Shown here: in pieces, positions 24,196 through 33,491 of the stretch
How the letters are laid out: every line of letters begins with the position of its first letter
How positions within the stretch are numbered: position 1 is the stretch's first letter
From: Streptomyces sp. NBC_01775
GTDB lineage: Bacteria; Actinomycetota; Actinomycetes; Streptomycetales; Streptomycetaceae
Length of the DNA: 64,000 bases
Direction of reading: 5' to 3'
NCBI RefSeq assembly: GCF_035917675.1
Contig: NZ_CP109104.1
Location: 310,001-374,000 of the forward strand
The notes under the pieces: generated by a model
Databases searched by the model: none
What the model saw: only the letters and a program-made list of their open reading frames with translations
What the model was told of the DNA's origin: nothing
Position numbers and translations under genes: made by a program

Positions 24196-26022
24196 ATGAG
24201 CATGTCCGTGAACCGCCGTACTTTAGCCCAACTCTCCCTGGCTCCAGCCCTCAGCGCCCTGGTCCCCGCCCTCACCCCCGGCCAAGCCGGCGCCGCGCAG
24301 GCGGCCACGCGCGCGGCTCGCGGGCCGGCTGCCGGGGCCCCCGGCAAATCCGGCGCCGCGTCGGCGCTGCGGAGGGCCGCTGTCTTCATGGATGAACATG
24401 TCTCCTACCGAGGCGCCTACGTGTGGAGCTATCTGCCCGACCTCTCGCAGACCTGGGGCGAGATGGAGGCCCGCCGCACCATGTGCTGGGTGCAGCCGCC
24501 CGGCACCCCCTCGGTGGGCCACGCGATGCTCGACGCCTACCACGCGAGCGGCGACGAGGGCTGCTACCGGGCCGCCGAACGCACCGGCCTGGCGCTCGTC
24601 GACGCCCAACTGCCCGTCGGCGGCTGGAACTACATCCACGACTTCGCGGGCGAGGGCTCCCTGCGCGAGTGGTACGAGACCATCGGGGCGAACGGGTGGC
24701 GGCTGGAGGAGTTCCAGCACCACTACGGCAACGCCACCTTCGACGACGCGGGCACCTCCACCGCCGCCCAACTTCTGCTCCGGCTCTACCTGGAGCGGCG
24801 GAATCCGCGCATCGGCAGGGCCCTCGACCAGGTGATCACGTTCATGCTCAAGGCCCAGCTGCGCGGCGGTGTCGCCGACGGGGGCTGGCCGCAGCGCTTT
24901 CCCGCGTTCCACGGCTCGGTCAGCCGCATGCCGTGGCCGGATCACGTCCCGCCGTGGCTGCCCTCCGACGTCCGGCACGGCATGGAGGACGGTGACTACA
25001 CCCGCCATGTCACCTTCAACGACGACGTGCTCGGCGAGAACATCAAGTTCCTGCTGATGTGCGTGTCCACGCTGGGCAGGAAGGACCTGGTGCGGCCCGT
25101 GCGCCGCGCGATGGCTTGCCTGCACCGCATGCAGCAGCCGGGCCCGCAGGCCGGCTGGGGGCTCCAGCACCTCGCGCGGGCCGCCCGCGGCAGACCCGCC
25201 GGAGCGCCGGCGGGAGCGCGGTCGTACGAGCCGCGGTCGCTGGCGACGCACACCACGCAGACCAACGTCCAGCAGCTGTTCGCCTACTTCCGGCTCACCG
25301 GCGACCACGCCTTCCTGCGTCGCGTCCCGGAGGCCGTCGCCTGGCTGGAGAGCTGCCCGCTGACGGACCAGCAGAAGGCCGAGAACCCGCAGCTCGCCTC
25401 CCGCACCCATCCGACCTTCGTGGAACTGGGCAGCAACCGGGCCCGGTTCGTGCACCGCTTCGGCTCCAACATCCGCAACGGTGCCTACTACCACGACTAC
25501 GACCACCACGACACGCTGAGCCACTACTCCGGCGGCCGGGCCGTGGACACGGCGGCACTCCGCCGTACGTACGACAGCCTGATGGCGCTGACGCCGGCCG
25601 AAGTGGCGGACCTCAAGGCCCGCTCGCCCCTGACGGCAAAGGGCCGGATACCGCTGCCGCGCTACTTCACCTTCCGTGACCTCACGCTCGACGACCTCTT
25701 CCGGGAGGCCACCGTGCCGGTGCCCGAGGTCAGCGACGAGCAGGCGGCCGAGTTGATCTCCGGCCTCGGTACCAGGGGCCACTGGCTCTCGCCCATCGAC
25801 GCGGTCACCAACCCCTACCGCGGCCCGGCCCCGGCCGCTCCGTACGACGGGAAGGCGTACATGAGCCGGCACGTCGGCGACCTCTACGACACCTCGCCCT
25901 ACGACCCGCGCACGCCGCCGGACGAGCCGCCCTATGTCCCGCGGGAGCGTCCCGAGGGGATCACCACGTCCGCCTTCACCGCCAACATGGCCCGCCTGAC
26001 GGCGTATGTGACCGTGCGCTGA
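24196..26022 (+). CDS. Secreted pectate lyase, PL10-like
   Basis: A 608-residue exported protein. The start 'MSMSVNRRTLAQLSLAPALS' looks Tat-like (NRRTLAQ), with cleavage near AQAAT. The body matches the alpha/alpha-toroid family 10 pectate lyase type: 'AQLRGGVADGGWPQRFPAFH', 'HVTFNDDVLGENIKFLLMCV', 'LHRMQQPGPQAGWGLQHLAR'. These enzymes cleave polygalacturonate by beta-elimination. The C-terminal 150 residues are Pro-rich and not part of the minimal fold. GGAGG precedes the ATG by ten bases. Confidence 0.85.
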   Translation: MSMSVNRRTLAQLSLAPALSALVPALTPGQAGAAQAATRAARGPAAGAPGKSGAASALRRAAVFMDEHVSYRGAYVWSYLPDLSQTWGEMEARRTMCWVQPPGTPSVGHAMLDAYHASGDEGCYRAAERTGLALVDAQLPVGGWNYIHDFAGEGSLREWYETIGANGWRLEEFQHHYGNATFDDAGTSTAAQLLLRLYLERRNPRIGRALDQVITFMLKAQLRGGVADGGWPQRFPAFHGSVSRMPWPDHVPPWLPSDVRHGMEDGDYTRHVTFNDDVLGENIKFLLMCVSTLGRKDLVRPVRRAMACLHRMQQPGPQAGWGLQHLARAARGRPAGAPAGARSYEPRSLATHTTQTNVQQLFAYFRLTGDHAFLRRVPEAVAWLESCPLTDQQKAENPQLASRTHPTFVELGSNRARFVHRFGSNIRNGAYYHDYDHHDTLSHYSGGRAVDTAALRRTYDSLMALTPAEVADLKARSPLTAKGRIPLPRYFTFRDLTLDDLFREATVPVPEVSDEQAAELISGLGTRGHWLSPIDAVTNPYRGPAPAAPYDGKAYMSRHVGDLYDTSPYDPRTPPDEPPYVPRERPEGITTSAFTANMARLTAYVTVR

Positions 26023-26035
26023 GGTACCCCGTCGG

Positions 26036-26073
26036 CCGCCGCCGCGCGCGGCTTCCTCCGCGCTCGGCGGCGG
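26036..26073 (+). terminator. Strong hairpin after the pectate lyase gene
   Basis: CCGCCGCCG (26036-26044) pairs with CGGCGGCGG (26065-26073). An inner CGCGCGG/CCGCGC extends the stem around a TTCCT loop. It lies 14 bp after the stop and suits a Streptomyces terminator without T-run, possibly serving the convergent lipoprotein gene too. Confidence 0.65.
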
Positions 26074-26216
26074 ACCCGGCAGGCGGCGGCCGGCGAGTGC
26101 CGGGGACGGGTCAGGGCCGCGCGCCGGGAGCTTTGCTGATCTTCTTCAGCTTGTCCGCGAGACCGGGCCCGACACGGACAGCGGAGCGCGGTCCGTGCGG
26201 CCCGGCCGAACGGTCG

Positions 26217-27026
26217 TCAGCTGCCCGTGGAGCGGACTGTGCTCATGATCTTCTTGATCTCGGCAGCCGTCAGCGCCTTCGGGACTCCTTGGTCCGCGTA
26301 GATCACCCAGCCGTGCATGGTGCCGTCGGGGAGCTTCTGCGCGATGCTGTGCACGACTGCCTTCGGCGGGACGCACGAGCCGGGCCGGTTGGTGACGGTG
26401 ACCTCGGCCGTCGCGGTGTAGCCCTCGATACCGCCCTGCTTCCACGGCTTGGGCTGGCTGACCTTGATCTTGGGCTTGTGCTCCTCACCGCCGTAAGCGG
26501 CGAAGCCCCAGTTACCGGCCCAGTTACGAGCGTTCTCCTGGAGGGTGCCGGTCTTGCCGCCACCTGTGGTGCCGACTGTGGCGAGTTGCCCCTTGCCCGC
26601 CTCGCCGAACGCCTTGGGGTTGGGACTCGACCCGCAGCCGCCCTCACGGTAGTTGGCGGTTCCGGTCATGACGACGATCGGCTTGCCGTTCTTGTCCGTG
26701 TAGGAGAGGGACGTGCCCTCGTCGAGGACCTTCCACTTCTTGGCCTTGGCGGGCACGTCGAAGCGGAAGTGGTGCTTCTGCGCGGTCTGTGTCTGCCACC
26801 CCGCGACCAGCGGCTTCTTGCCCGTCGGGCTGACCGGGGCAGAGGTCTTGGACGACCCCGTCGAGGGGGCCTTCGACCCCGCGGCGCCGGTGTCCTTGTC
26901 CGCGGTCTTGCTGGTGCGCTTTCTTGCGGACTTGCCGGTGTCCTCGTTGCACCCGCTCAGAGCGACGGCCATACCGATGCCGAGGGCCGCCGCGATCAGG
27001 GTCTTCTTCTTGCGTCGGGACGGCAT
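26217..27026 (-). CDS. Lipoprotein of unknown function
   Basis: A 269-residue precursor. 'MPSRRKKKTLIAAALGIGMA' followed by VALSGC is a lipoprotein signal with Cys26 as the lipid site. A Ser/Thr/Lys-rich linker (residues 30-70) follows. The body shows three invariant-looking blocks: 'HHFRFDVPAKAKKWKVLDEG', 'NYREGGCGSSPNPKAFGEAG', 'IKKIMSTVRSTGS'. ATGs at 27080 and 27089 extend the frame but use AT-rich rare codons, so 27026 is preferred. Paired cysteines (EGGCGSS, PGSCVPP) may form a disulfide. No known domain is recognised. Confidence 0.8.
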   Translation of the reverse strand: MPSRRKKKTLIAAALGIGMAVALSGCNEDTGKSARKRTSKTADKDTGAAGSKAPSTGSSKTSAPVSPTGKKPLVAGWQTQTAQKHHFRFDVPAKAKKWKVLDEGTSLSYTDKNGKPIVVMTGTANYREGGCGSSPNPKAFGEAGKGQLATVGTTGGGKTGTLQENARNWAGNWGFAAYGGEEHKPKIKVSQPKPWKQGGIEGYTATAEVTVTNRPGSCVPPKAVVHSIAQKLPDGTMHGWVIYADQGVPKALTAAEIKKIMSTVRSTGS

Positions 27027-27287
27027 CGTGGCCGACTGTCCGGGCTGAGCGATTCGCTGGAGGGTTTTTGACGAAAACATGATCGGCACCCTATGTGAAG
27101 AGCACTTCCGGCCATTGACCAGGTGGACGCCTCTGGGCCGAGGTATACCCGCTCGTGACCCATGCCTGCCCGCGACCCGTCGCGCCGGCCGGCACGCGCG
27201 ACGCGCGAAGTGCCGCCGGCTCTCGTCGGCCTGCTGATGGAGGCCCCACGAGCCCTCGTGTCCGCACGCACGTGGAGCTGCTTCCTG

Positions 27288-29195
27288 CTACTCCGTGTCC
27301 GGTCGTCCGCCCAGGTGGCGGGCGAGGAAGCGGTCGGCCGCGCGGTAGATGTCGATGGTGTTCGCCGGGTTCGCGAAGCCGTGGCCCTCGTTGTCCTTGA
27401 CCACATATTCGACCTCCACTCCGCGGGTGCGCAGCACGTCGATGATCTGCTCGGCCTCGGCCTTGACGACGCGCACGTCGTTGCGGCCCTGAACCACCAT
27501 CAGCGGGGTGCGGCTCTTCCCCACCGGGCTGACGGGCGAGCGGGCCGGCATGTCCGCCTTCTGCTCCGGGCCGTCAGGGTTGCCGGCGAAGAGGTGCTGA
27601 TTGCCGGCCGGCTGCGGCGTGGCGAACTCCGGTACGGTCCGCAGGAAGGCGACGAGGTTGGAGATGCCGCACAAGTCGATCGCGGCGGCGAAGACGTCGG
27701 GGGTGAAGGTGACCCCGATCAGGGCGGCGTAACCGCCGTGGGAGCCACCGAAGACCGCGACCCGGTCCCGGTCCGCGTACCCCTGATCGACGGCCCACTC
27801 GACGGCGTCGATGAGATCGCCGTGCGTCTTCCCGGCCGGCTCCCCGGTGCCGGCCTCGAGGAACGCCTTGCCGAAACCGGTCGAGCCGCGGAAGTTGACC
27901 TGCAACACCGCATATCCGCGATTGGCCAGCAGCTGCACCACGGGGTTGAAGCCCCAGTGGTCCCGGGCCCCGGGGCCACCGTGGACCAGCAGCACCATCG
28001 GCAGCCCGGCCGGCTCGGTCCCGGGGGGCAGGGTCAGGTACGAGGGGAGGTCCAGTCCGTCGCGCGAGGGGATCGTGACCGGCGTCATGGGGGCGAGGAC
28101 CCCGGGATCCAGGTGCGGAAAGGACCGGAACAGCAGCCGGCTGTGGCCCGTGGTGTGGTCGTAGTAGTAGGTGACACCCGGGTCACGGTCATGGGTGAAG
28201 CTGACCACCCAGCGCTGCCCGCCCGCGTCGGACGACACGTCGGACAGGTCGCCCTCGGACAGCATCTCCAGGTTCTCCAGCACCGCGGCGAAGTGCGGGT
28301 CCAGGGCATGGATCACCTGCCGTCCGCCGAGGTAGCGCACCCCGATCAGCTCACCGGTGTACCGGTCGCGGATGAACGGCGAGGCCAGCGTGGGGAAGAC
28401 GGCGGAACGCGCGTCCAGGTCGAGGGTCGGATGGCTGTCCACAACGGTCTCCTCCCCGGTGGCCAAGTCGAGTCTCACCAGCCGGGTCCGGTCGGCGCCC
28501 CGGCCGGAGCCGAGCCACACGCCGGTCCCGTCGGGTGTGAGCTGGATCGGCTGGATGCCCAGCGGGCACTCGCCGCCGTCGAACGTGGCAACCGGGCGCA
28601 GCGTCTCCGTCCCGGTGTCCCACCGCGCCAGCTCGATGTCGCCGTCGTCCGTCCACGTCTGGGCGAACAGGCCTCCGCCGGGCGGGCACAGCCAGCCCGC
28701 GACATGGCCGGGGTTCTGCGCCAGCACGGTCAGCTCACCGGTGGCGATGTCCAGCTCGCAGAGGTCGAAATCAGCGGGGTTCCTGCGGTTCACACTCAGG
28801 ATCGCCTTTCCCGGCCGGGTGACGGTCGTCTCGCAGTCCATGACCGTGACCCCGGGGGAAGGAGTGAGATCGACCGCCCCGGCCTCCGGGTTCTCCAGGT
28901 CGACCCGGTAGAGGTGCCAGTTCTCCTCACCATCACCGCCTTGCTCGTAGAGCAGCCAGCGCGGATCGTCGCTCCAGTGGTAGGCGAGCACGCTGCGGTT
29001 CTCGTCCGCGGTGACACAGCGCGCCTCCTCATCCTCCGCGTCGACGCTCTCCACCCACACGTTCAACCGCTCCCGCCACGGCGCCAGATAGGCGATCCTG
29101 GTCCCGTCCGGCGAGATCGACGCGCCGACACGGCTGGGTGCGCCGAAGAATTCCTCGACGGCGAGGCGCGGGACCTCGCGCGGTATGGCGGACAT
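27288..29195 (-). CDS. S9-family (prolyl oligopeptidase-like) serine peptidase
   Basis: A 635-residue two-domain enzyme. Residues about 20-370 form a beta-propeller ('ASISPDGTRIAYLAPWRERL'), and the rest is an alpha/beta hydrolase. The catalytic triad is visible: Ser in 'VAVFGGSHGGYAALIG' (about 485), Asp in 'VVQGRNDVRVVKAEAEQIID' (about 572) and His in 'VKDNEGHGFANPANTIDIYR' (about 608). There is no signal peptide, so it is cytoplasmic. AGAAGGAGA precedes ATG 29195. It probably degrades short peptides or acyl-peptides. It is monocistronic. Confidence 0.94.
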   Translation of the reverse strand: MSAIPREVPRLAVEEFFGAPSRVGASISPDGTRIAYLAPWRERLNVWVESVDAEDEEARCVTADENRSVLAYHWSDDPRWLLYEQGGDGEENWHLYRVDLENPEAGAVDLTPSPGVTVMDCETTVTRPGKAILSVNRRNPADFDLCELDIATGELTVLAQNPGHVAGWLCPPGGGLFAQTWTDDGDIELARWDTGTETLRPVATFDGGECPLGIQPIQLTPDGTGVWLGSGRGADRTRLVRLDLATGEETVVDSHPTLDLDARSAVFPTLASPFIRDRYTGELIGVRYLGGRQVIHALDPHFAAVLENLEMLSEGDLSDVSSDAGGQRWVVSFTHDRDPGVTYYYDHTTGHSRLLFRSFPHLDPGVLAPMTPVTIPSRDGLDLPSYLTLPPGTEPAGLPMVLLVHGGPGARDHWGFNPVVQLLANRGYAVLQVNFRGSTGFGKAFLEAGTGEPAGKTHGDLIDAVEWAVDQGYADRDRVAVFGGSHGGYAALIGVTFTPDVFAAAIDLCGISNLVAFLRTVPEFATPQPAGNQHLFAGNPDGPEQKADMPARSPVSPVGKSRTPLMVVQGRNDVRVVKAEAEQIIDVLRTRGVEVEYVVKDNEGHGFANPANTIDIYRAADRFLARHLGGRPDTE

Positions 29196-29564
29196 ACGGA
29201 TTCTCCTTCTGGGGTTGTCCCGGTTCGGTCGGTGTGCTTCGCGGGGCCCGATGCCCTGGCGACGGGGTCGCCGACGACTTCGCGAAAGCAGAAACGGATC
29301 CTCCCAACTCATCCGCGTCGGCCTCGCGGAGGTCAGACGGCTGATCACCGACTCACCGGCTGCCGGCACGTGATCGCTGACCACATCCTGCACTGGTCAC
29401 ACCGGCGCCGCAGACGCCAACGCCAAGCCCGCACCAGCCACTACGGGCGACGCGGACACAGCCCCTGAGAAACTGCCCACCAATCAGCACAAAAACCGTC
29501 GCGGCACCAGCCGCATCGAGTGGCGCGTGCTCGACGCAGGAGGGGACGACGCAGGGGGTGATGA
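29196..29564. other. Intergenic stretch upstream of the S9 peptidase
   Basis: Besides the peptidase ribosome site and its presumed promoter I see no gene. The left end of a 15-bp tandem repeat (29548-29577) begins here. Confidence 0.45.
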
Positions 29565-29577
29565 CGCAGGGGGTGAT
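29548..29577. repeat. Perfect 15-bp tandem repeat
   Basis: GACGCAGGGGGTGAT occurs twice in direct succession (29548-29562, 29563-29577), with a partial, diverged third copy at 29533. It lies at the broken 3' end of the quinone-reductase relic and may mark the deletion that truncated it. Confidence 0.9.
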
Positions 29578-29996
29578 GCCTCGCGCCCGGGCCCTCTTCG
29601 GGGGGCCGCGGTTCGCGCATGCTCCAGTCCGGCCGGGCGCCGGGCAGCCTCGATCATGCCTGCCGCGCGGGCCAGTTGCATCAGGAGACTGCCCAGGCCG
29701 CCGCCGGCACCGGTGATGAGCGCCCATTCGCCCAGGCGGACGCCAGTGCTGTCCATCAGGCCCATGGCGGTACGTCCGTCGCGCGGCAGGGCCGCCACCT
29801 CCTCGGCTCCGGGCCCGTCGGGTATCGGCACCAGATGCCCGATTCCCGCGCGGGCCTGCTGCGCGTAACCGCCCTCCGACGTCGTGGCCACGGCATGCCG
29901 GCCGATCCGGGAATCCCACCTCGCGGACGGTTTCCCGACGTCCTGGGCGACCAGCACCTCGGGGCAGCCGGAACCGGACGCTACGACCGCCTTCAT
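29565..29996 (-). pseudogene. Quinone/zinc-type alcohol dehydrogenase relic
   Basis: The start MKAVVASGSGCPEVLVAQDV is a normal beginning of an MDR quinone reductase. It jumps directly to 'GRHAVATTSEGGYAQQARAG', missing about 60 residues of the GroES-like domain. It then continues through 'TAMGLMDSTGVRLGEWALIT' and the cofactor motif 'GAGGGLGSLLMQLARAAG', and dissolves after 'IEAARRPAGLEHAR'. At least two deletions make it non-functional. Confidence 0.8.
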
Positions 29997-30420
29997 GAGC
30001 CCGACGTCCGCACAACACGCCGTCGCAGACCTTCGGTTGAGGGGTCGATGGACCAGGAGAAGACGGTCGCCGACCGCCCCAGCGGCTGGGAGCGCGGGTA
30101 GGAGATCTCGGCTTCGGAAGAGTTCATGCCCGGACCGTAGAACCTGAACCACACTTCAAGTCAATTGATCCGGAGCTGGTAGCGGAGCAGGTCAGGCCAC
30201 GGACCGGCTCTCGTGCACGCGCGCGAGCCCGCAGACGCACCGGGTGACCGACCACCGACCGGCACAGCTCCTGAAACCGCCGGCGTGACGGGGTCGACGC
30301 CGAGCTGTCGGTCGGGCCGATCGTAGGGGGGCAGCGGAAGCGCAGTCCGTAATGGCCGTACGCCCCGGCCGCCGGACCGCCATACTGGGGACCGTACGCG
30401 ACCCCCCACAGATCGACGTC
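29997..30420. other. Gene-free stretch
   Basis: No gene is supported between the quinone-reductase relic and the next plus-strand gene. CATACT at 30380-30385 may be a -10 element for a short leader. Confidence 0.4.
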
Positions 30421-31602
30421 ATGCCGAAAACCAATCATTCCGCCCCTCTCGTCCCCGACACGATGTGGCTGGGGCACGGGCGCCACATCGGGCCCTCGCC
30501 CGAGCAGGACATCCGCCGCAACCTGATCGCGCTCCAGGCCGCCGGGGTGATCGACGGTTTCCTCGACCTCTCCCCCTCCGACGCCGCCTCATCCGCTGTC
30601 GGCGGCATGCCCGACCCCTTCGACGGCCAGGACGGCGCCTTCGCGCTCGACGCCTCTGCCCGGCGGGTCTTCGAGGCCCGCTGGCGCGTGGAGGACGAGG
30701 TCACCGTGCGTGCCCAGTTGTCCACGTACGACGTCGCGGAGCGGCGCAAGCGAGGCGAGACGGTCACATGGGTGCTCACCTCCGAGGCGGAGCGCCCATG
30801 GGATCAGCACTGGCCGTCCCCCGCCACCATGTTCTGGCCCGACAGCGACCTCGTCGCGTGGGACCACGACATGGTGCCGGGCCCCCGTCTGCGGACCACG
30901 CACCGGCTGCCGGAAGACGACAAGGAGATGCGGCGCCTGCTCAAGGACTGCGCCCGCGAAAGCTGGAACATCCACGTAGTCATCCACGAGGCGATGACCC
31001 CCGACGAGCAGGGCCGCCGCCCGCTGGCCTCGTTCCTCCCGCCGAGCCTGCGCCACCGCGTGGTGGAGCACCGGGCGGCGCCGGAGCAGGCCCAGATCGT
31101 CAACTGGGCGCTGAAGGACCTGCGCGTACACGTGCCGCGCGGCGGGGCCGTCGTGCTGCCCACGCTGCCGCCGGACCCCGCCTACGACGCGGACCGCTTC
31201 GTGGTGCGCAACCTGTTCCTCGACAGTTCCGAGCCGACGGAACTGATCTGGAGGATCACGGCGTTCGCGGCGCTGCCACGGGCGCTGACCGCGGAGGCGG
31301 AGCAGGTCGTACGCCTCCTGCGGCAACGCTGGCATCTCCTGACCCCGGAGGAGGAACTGGCCCGCGCCCGAGGGATCGTCGACAAGTACGCCGAGGCGCT
31401 CGGCGCCATGACCGAGTCCCGCGACCTGTACCGGAAGGAGGCGGAGCGGGTCCGGGGCGAGCTTGCCGCGGCAGGCGGCGCGACGCCGGCACCGCAGCCG
31501 CCCGCGGACCCGGCCGCCCGGCCGGACGACTCGCCCCACGGCACCCTCAGCCAGGTGCTGGGACGCTTCAAGGGCGCGACGAGGCGTCCGCCGCGGCAGT
31601 GA
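30421..31602 (+). CDS. Conserved hypothetical cytoplasmic protein
   Basis: A 393-residue acidic protein with no signal or membrane segment. Blocks that look conserved are 'TMWLGHGRHIGPSPEQDIRR', 'VTWVLTSEAERPWDQHWPSP' and 'WALKDLRVHVPRGGAVVLPT'. Residues 320-365 are probably a coiled coil ('KYAEALGAMTESRDLYRKEA'), followed by a Pro-rich tail. No ribosome site is clear at ATG 30421; ATG 30352 in the same frame is possible. I do not recognise a characterised family. It converges with the B12 transport operon. Confidence 0.75.
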   Translation: MPKTNHSAPLVPDTMWLGHGRHIGPSPEQDIRRNLIALQAAGVIDGFLDLSPSDAASSAVGGMPDPFDGQDGAFALDASARRVFEARWRVEDEVTVRAQLSTYDVAERRKRGETVTWVLTSEAERPWDQHWPSPATMFWPDSDLVAWDHDMVPGPRLRTTHRLPEDDKEMRRLLKDCARESWNIHVVIHEAMTPDEQGRRPLASFLPPSLRHRVVEHRAAPEQAQIVNWALKDLRVHVPRGGAVVLPTLPPDPAYDADRFVVRNLFLDSSEPTELIWRITAFAALPRALTAEAEQVVRLLRQRWHLLTPEEELARARGIVDKYAEALGAMTESRDLYRKEAERVRGELAAAGGATPAPQPPADPAARPDDSPHGTLSQVLGRFKGATRRPPRQ

Positions 31603-31659
31603 CCAGCTCCTCACGCAGCGGTGACGGTCCCCGAGTGCCCCCTTCGGGAAGGGGCACTG

Positions 31660-32481
31660 TCAGGCCCGCGTCGGCGTCCCTGTGGCCTGGCGCAGGAAAC
31701 GGATGACCGGGTGGCCGGGGTGGTGCGTGACCTCGGTGCGGACGCCGTAGACCTCCTCGATGAGGGACGGCGTGAGCACCTCGGCCGGGCTGCCTTCGGC
31801 GACGGTGGTGCCGCCGCGCAGGACGAGCAGGCGGTCGCAGTACATCGCGGCGAGATTGAGGTCGTGCAGGGCGATCACGGTGGTCACCGGCAGACTCACG
31901 ACGAGGTCGAGCAGGTCGAGCTGGTGCTGGATGTCGAGGTGGTTGGTCGGCTCGTCGAGGAGGAGTTCGCGGGGCTCCTGGGCGAGTGCGCGGGCGATCT
32001 GAGCGCGTTGGCGTTCGCCGCCGGAGAGGGTGTGCCAGGACTGCGCGGCCCGGTCGGTCATACCGGTGCGTTCCAATGCGGCCGTGACGGCTCGTGCGTC
32101 GGAGTCCGAGGCCGGCGACCAGGTGCGGCGGTGCGGGATGCGGCCGAGGGCCACCACGTCGTGAACGGTCAGTTCTGTCTGGGTGTGCGTGTGCTGTTCC
32201 ACGGTGGCGACGCGGCGCGCGGTGGCGCGACGGCCGACCGCGGGCAGGGGGCGGCCGTCCAGGGTGACGACACCGGTGGAGGCGGTGAGAACACCGGAGA
32301 GCAGGCGCAGCAGTGTCGACTTGCCCGAGCCGTTGGGACCGAGCAGGCCGACAGTCTCGCCGGGGCACAAGGACAGGGTGACACCGTCGACGATGAGACG
32401 GCCGTCGGTGTGACGGCCCACTCGCTCGGCGTGCAGCCCGGGTGCCGTCTCCGGCCGTTCGGGCGGCCGGTTCCGGCTCAT
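31660..32481 (-). CDS. btuD: B12/iron-siderophore-type ABC ATPase
   Basis: A 273-residue ATPase of the FecE/BtuD family. It carries Walker A 'VGLLGPNGSGKSTLLRLLSG', the signature 'TLSGGERQRAQIARALAQEP', and Walker B 'LLLDEPTNHLDIQHQLDLLD'. It is the last gene of a three-gene minus-strand operon; its ATG overlaps the permease stop by four bases. The cobalamin riboswitch in front of the operon points to B12 or cobinamide as cargo, although the proteins alone would fit ferric siderophores equally well. Confidence 0.93.
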   Translation of the reverse strand: MSRNRPPERPETAPGLHAERVGRHTDGRLIVDGVTLSLCPGETVGLLGPNGSGKSTLLRLLSGVLTASTGVVTLDGRPLPAVGRRATARRVATVEQHTHTQTELTVHDVVALGRIPHRRTWSPASDSDARAVTAALERTGMTDRAAQSWHTLSGGERQRAQIARALAQEPRELLLDEPTNHLDIQHQLDLLDLVVSLPVTTVIALHDLNLAAMYCDRLLVLRGGTTVAEGSPAEVLTPSLIEEVYGVRTEVTHHPGHPVIRFLRQATGTPTRA

Positions 32482-33491
32482 GCCTTCCTCCGGTCGCGGT
32501 AGAGGACGGCCACGAAGGCCGGTACGCCGATGAGGGACGTGACCACGCCCACCGGAACCTCCTGGGGGTCGACCACGATGCGGGCGAGCGTATCGACCCA
32601 CACCAGGAACACGGCCCCTGCCAGCGCCGCGACCGGCAGCAGGCGCGCGTGGCCGGAGCCGGTGAGCGCCCGGGTGGCGTGCGGCAGGACGAGGCCGACG
32701 AAACCGATCGCACCGGCACAGCTGACCAGGACCGCGGTCAGCAGCGCCGTCGCGCACAACAGCACCAGGCGGGCCCGGGCGACCCGTACGCCCAGACCGG
32801 CGGCGGCCTCCTCACCGAAGGCGAAGGCGTCCAGGGTGGTGGCGTGGCCGAGGCAGACCACGAGGGCGACGGCGAGTACGGCCGCGCACAGCAGCACCTG
32901 GTCCCAGTCGGCGCCCGAGAGCGAGCCGAGCAGCCAGAACAGCACGCCCTTGGTGGTCTCCGCGTCCGCGGACGTGAGGACGATGAACGAGGTCAGTGCG
33001 GAGAAGAGCTGCATGGCGGCCACACCGGAGAGCACGACGCGGTCGGGGCTCGCGCCGAGGGTATGGCTGAGCAGCAGGACCATGGCGAAGGACAGCAGCG
33101 CCCCGATGAAGGCGCCCGCCGACAGCGACAGGGCTCCCGCTCCGGTCCCGAGCACGGCCACAGCCACAGCGCCCGTGGAGGCCCCGGAGGACACACCGAG
33201 GACGAAGGGATCGGCGAGCGAGTTGCGCAGCAGCGACTGCATGACGGCGCCGCACAGCGCGAGTCCGGCACCACAGATCGCGGCGAGCACGGTGCGGGGC
33301 ATGCGCAGGTTCCACACGATGCCGTCCCGCAGCGGCGTGAGGCTGCTCTCGTCCCCGCGGAAGTGCGCGGCGACCGACGCCCACACGTCGCCGGTGGAGA
33401 TGTCGGCTGGGCCGATGGTCACCGCGAGGGCGATGGAGACCGCCAGCGTCGCGAGGCCGCCTCCGGACAGCAGCAGGATACGGGCGCTCAC
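32478..33491 (-). CDS. btuC: BtuC/FecCD-family ABC permease
   Basis: A 337-residue membrane protein with nine to ten helices. Family markers are 'RMPRTVLAAICGAGLALCGA', 'MQSLLRNSLADPFVLGVSSG', and near the end 'GAIGFVGLVLPHATRALTGS', which couples to the ATPase. The GTG start overlaps the stop of the binding-protein gene by four bases, and its own stop overlaps the ATPase start, so translation is coupled throughout. Confidence 0.94.
   Translation of the reverse strand: MSARILLLSGGGLATLAVSIALAVTIGPADISTGDVWASVAAHFRGDESSLTPLRDGIVWNLRMPRTVLAAICGAGLALCGAVMQSLLRNSLADPFVLGVSSGASTGAVAVAVLGTGAGALSLSAGAFIGALLSFAMVLLLSHTLGASPDRVVLSGVAAMQLFSALTSFIVLTSADAETTKGVLFWLLGSLSGADWDQVLLCAAVLAVALVVCLGHATTLDAFAFGEEAAAGLGVRVARARLVLLCATALLTAVLVSCAGAIGFVGLVLPHATRALTGSGHARLLPVAALAGAVFLVWVDTLARIVVDPQEVPVGVVTSLIGVPAFVAVLYRDRRKA

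Noticed and set aside
27162..29468. Very long open frame on the plus strand opposite the S9 peptidase
   Set aside because: It is the codon-bias shadow of the minus-strand peptidase, whose catalytic triad is clear; the plus frame has no domain.
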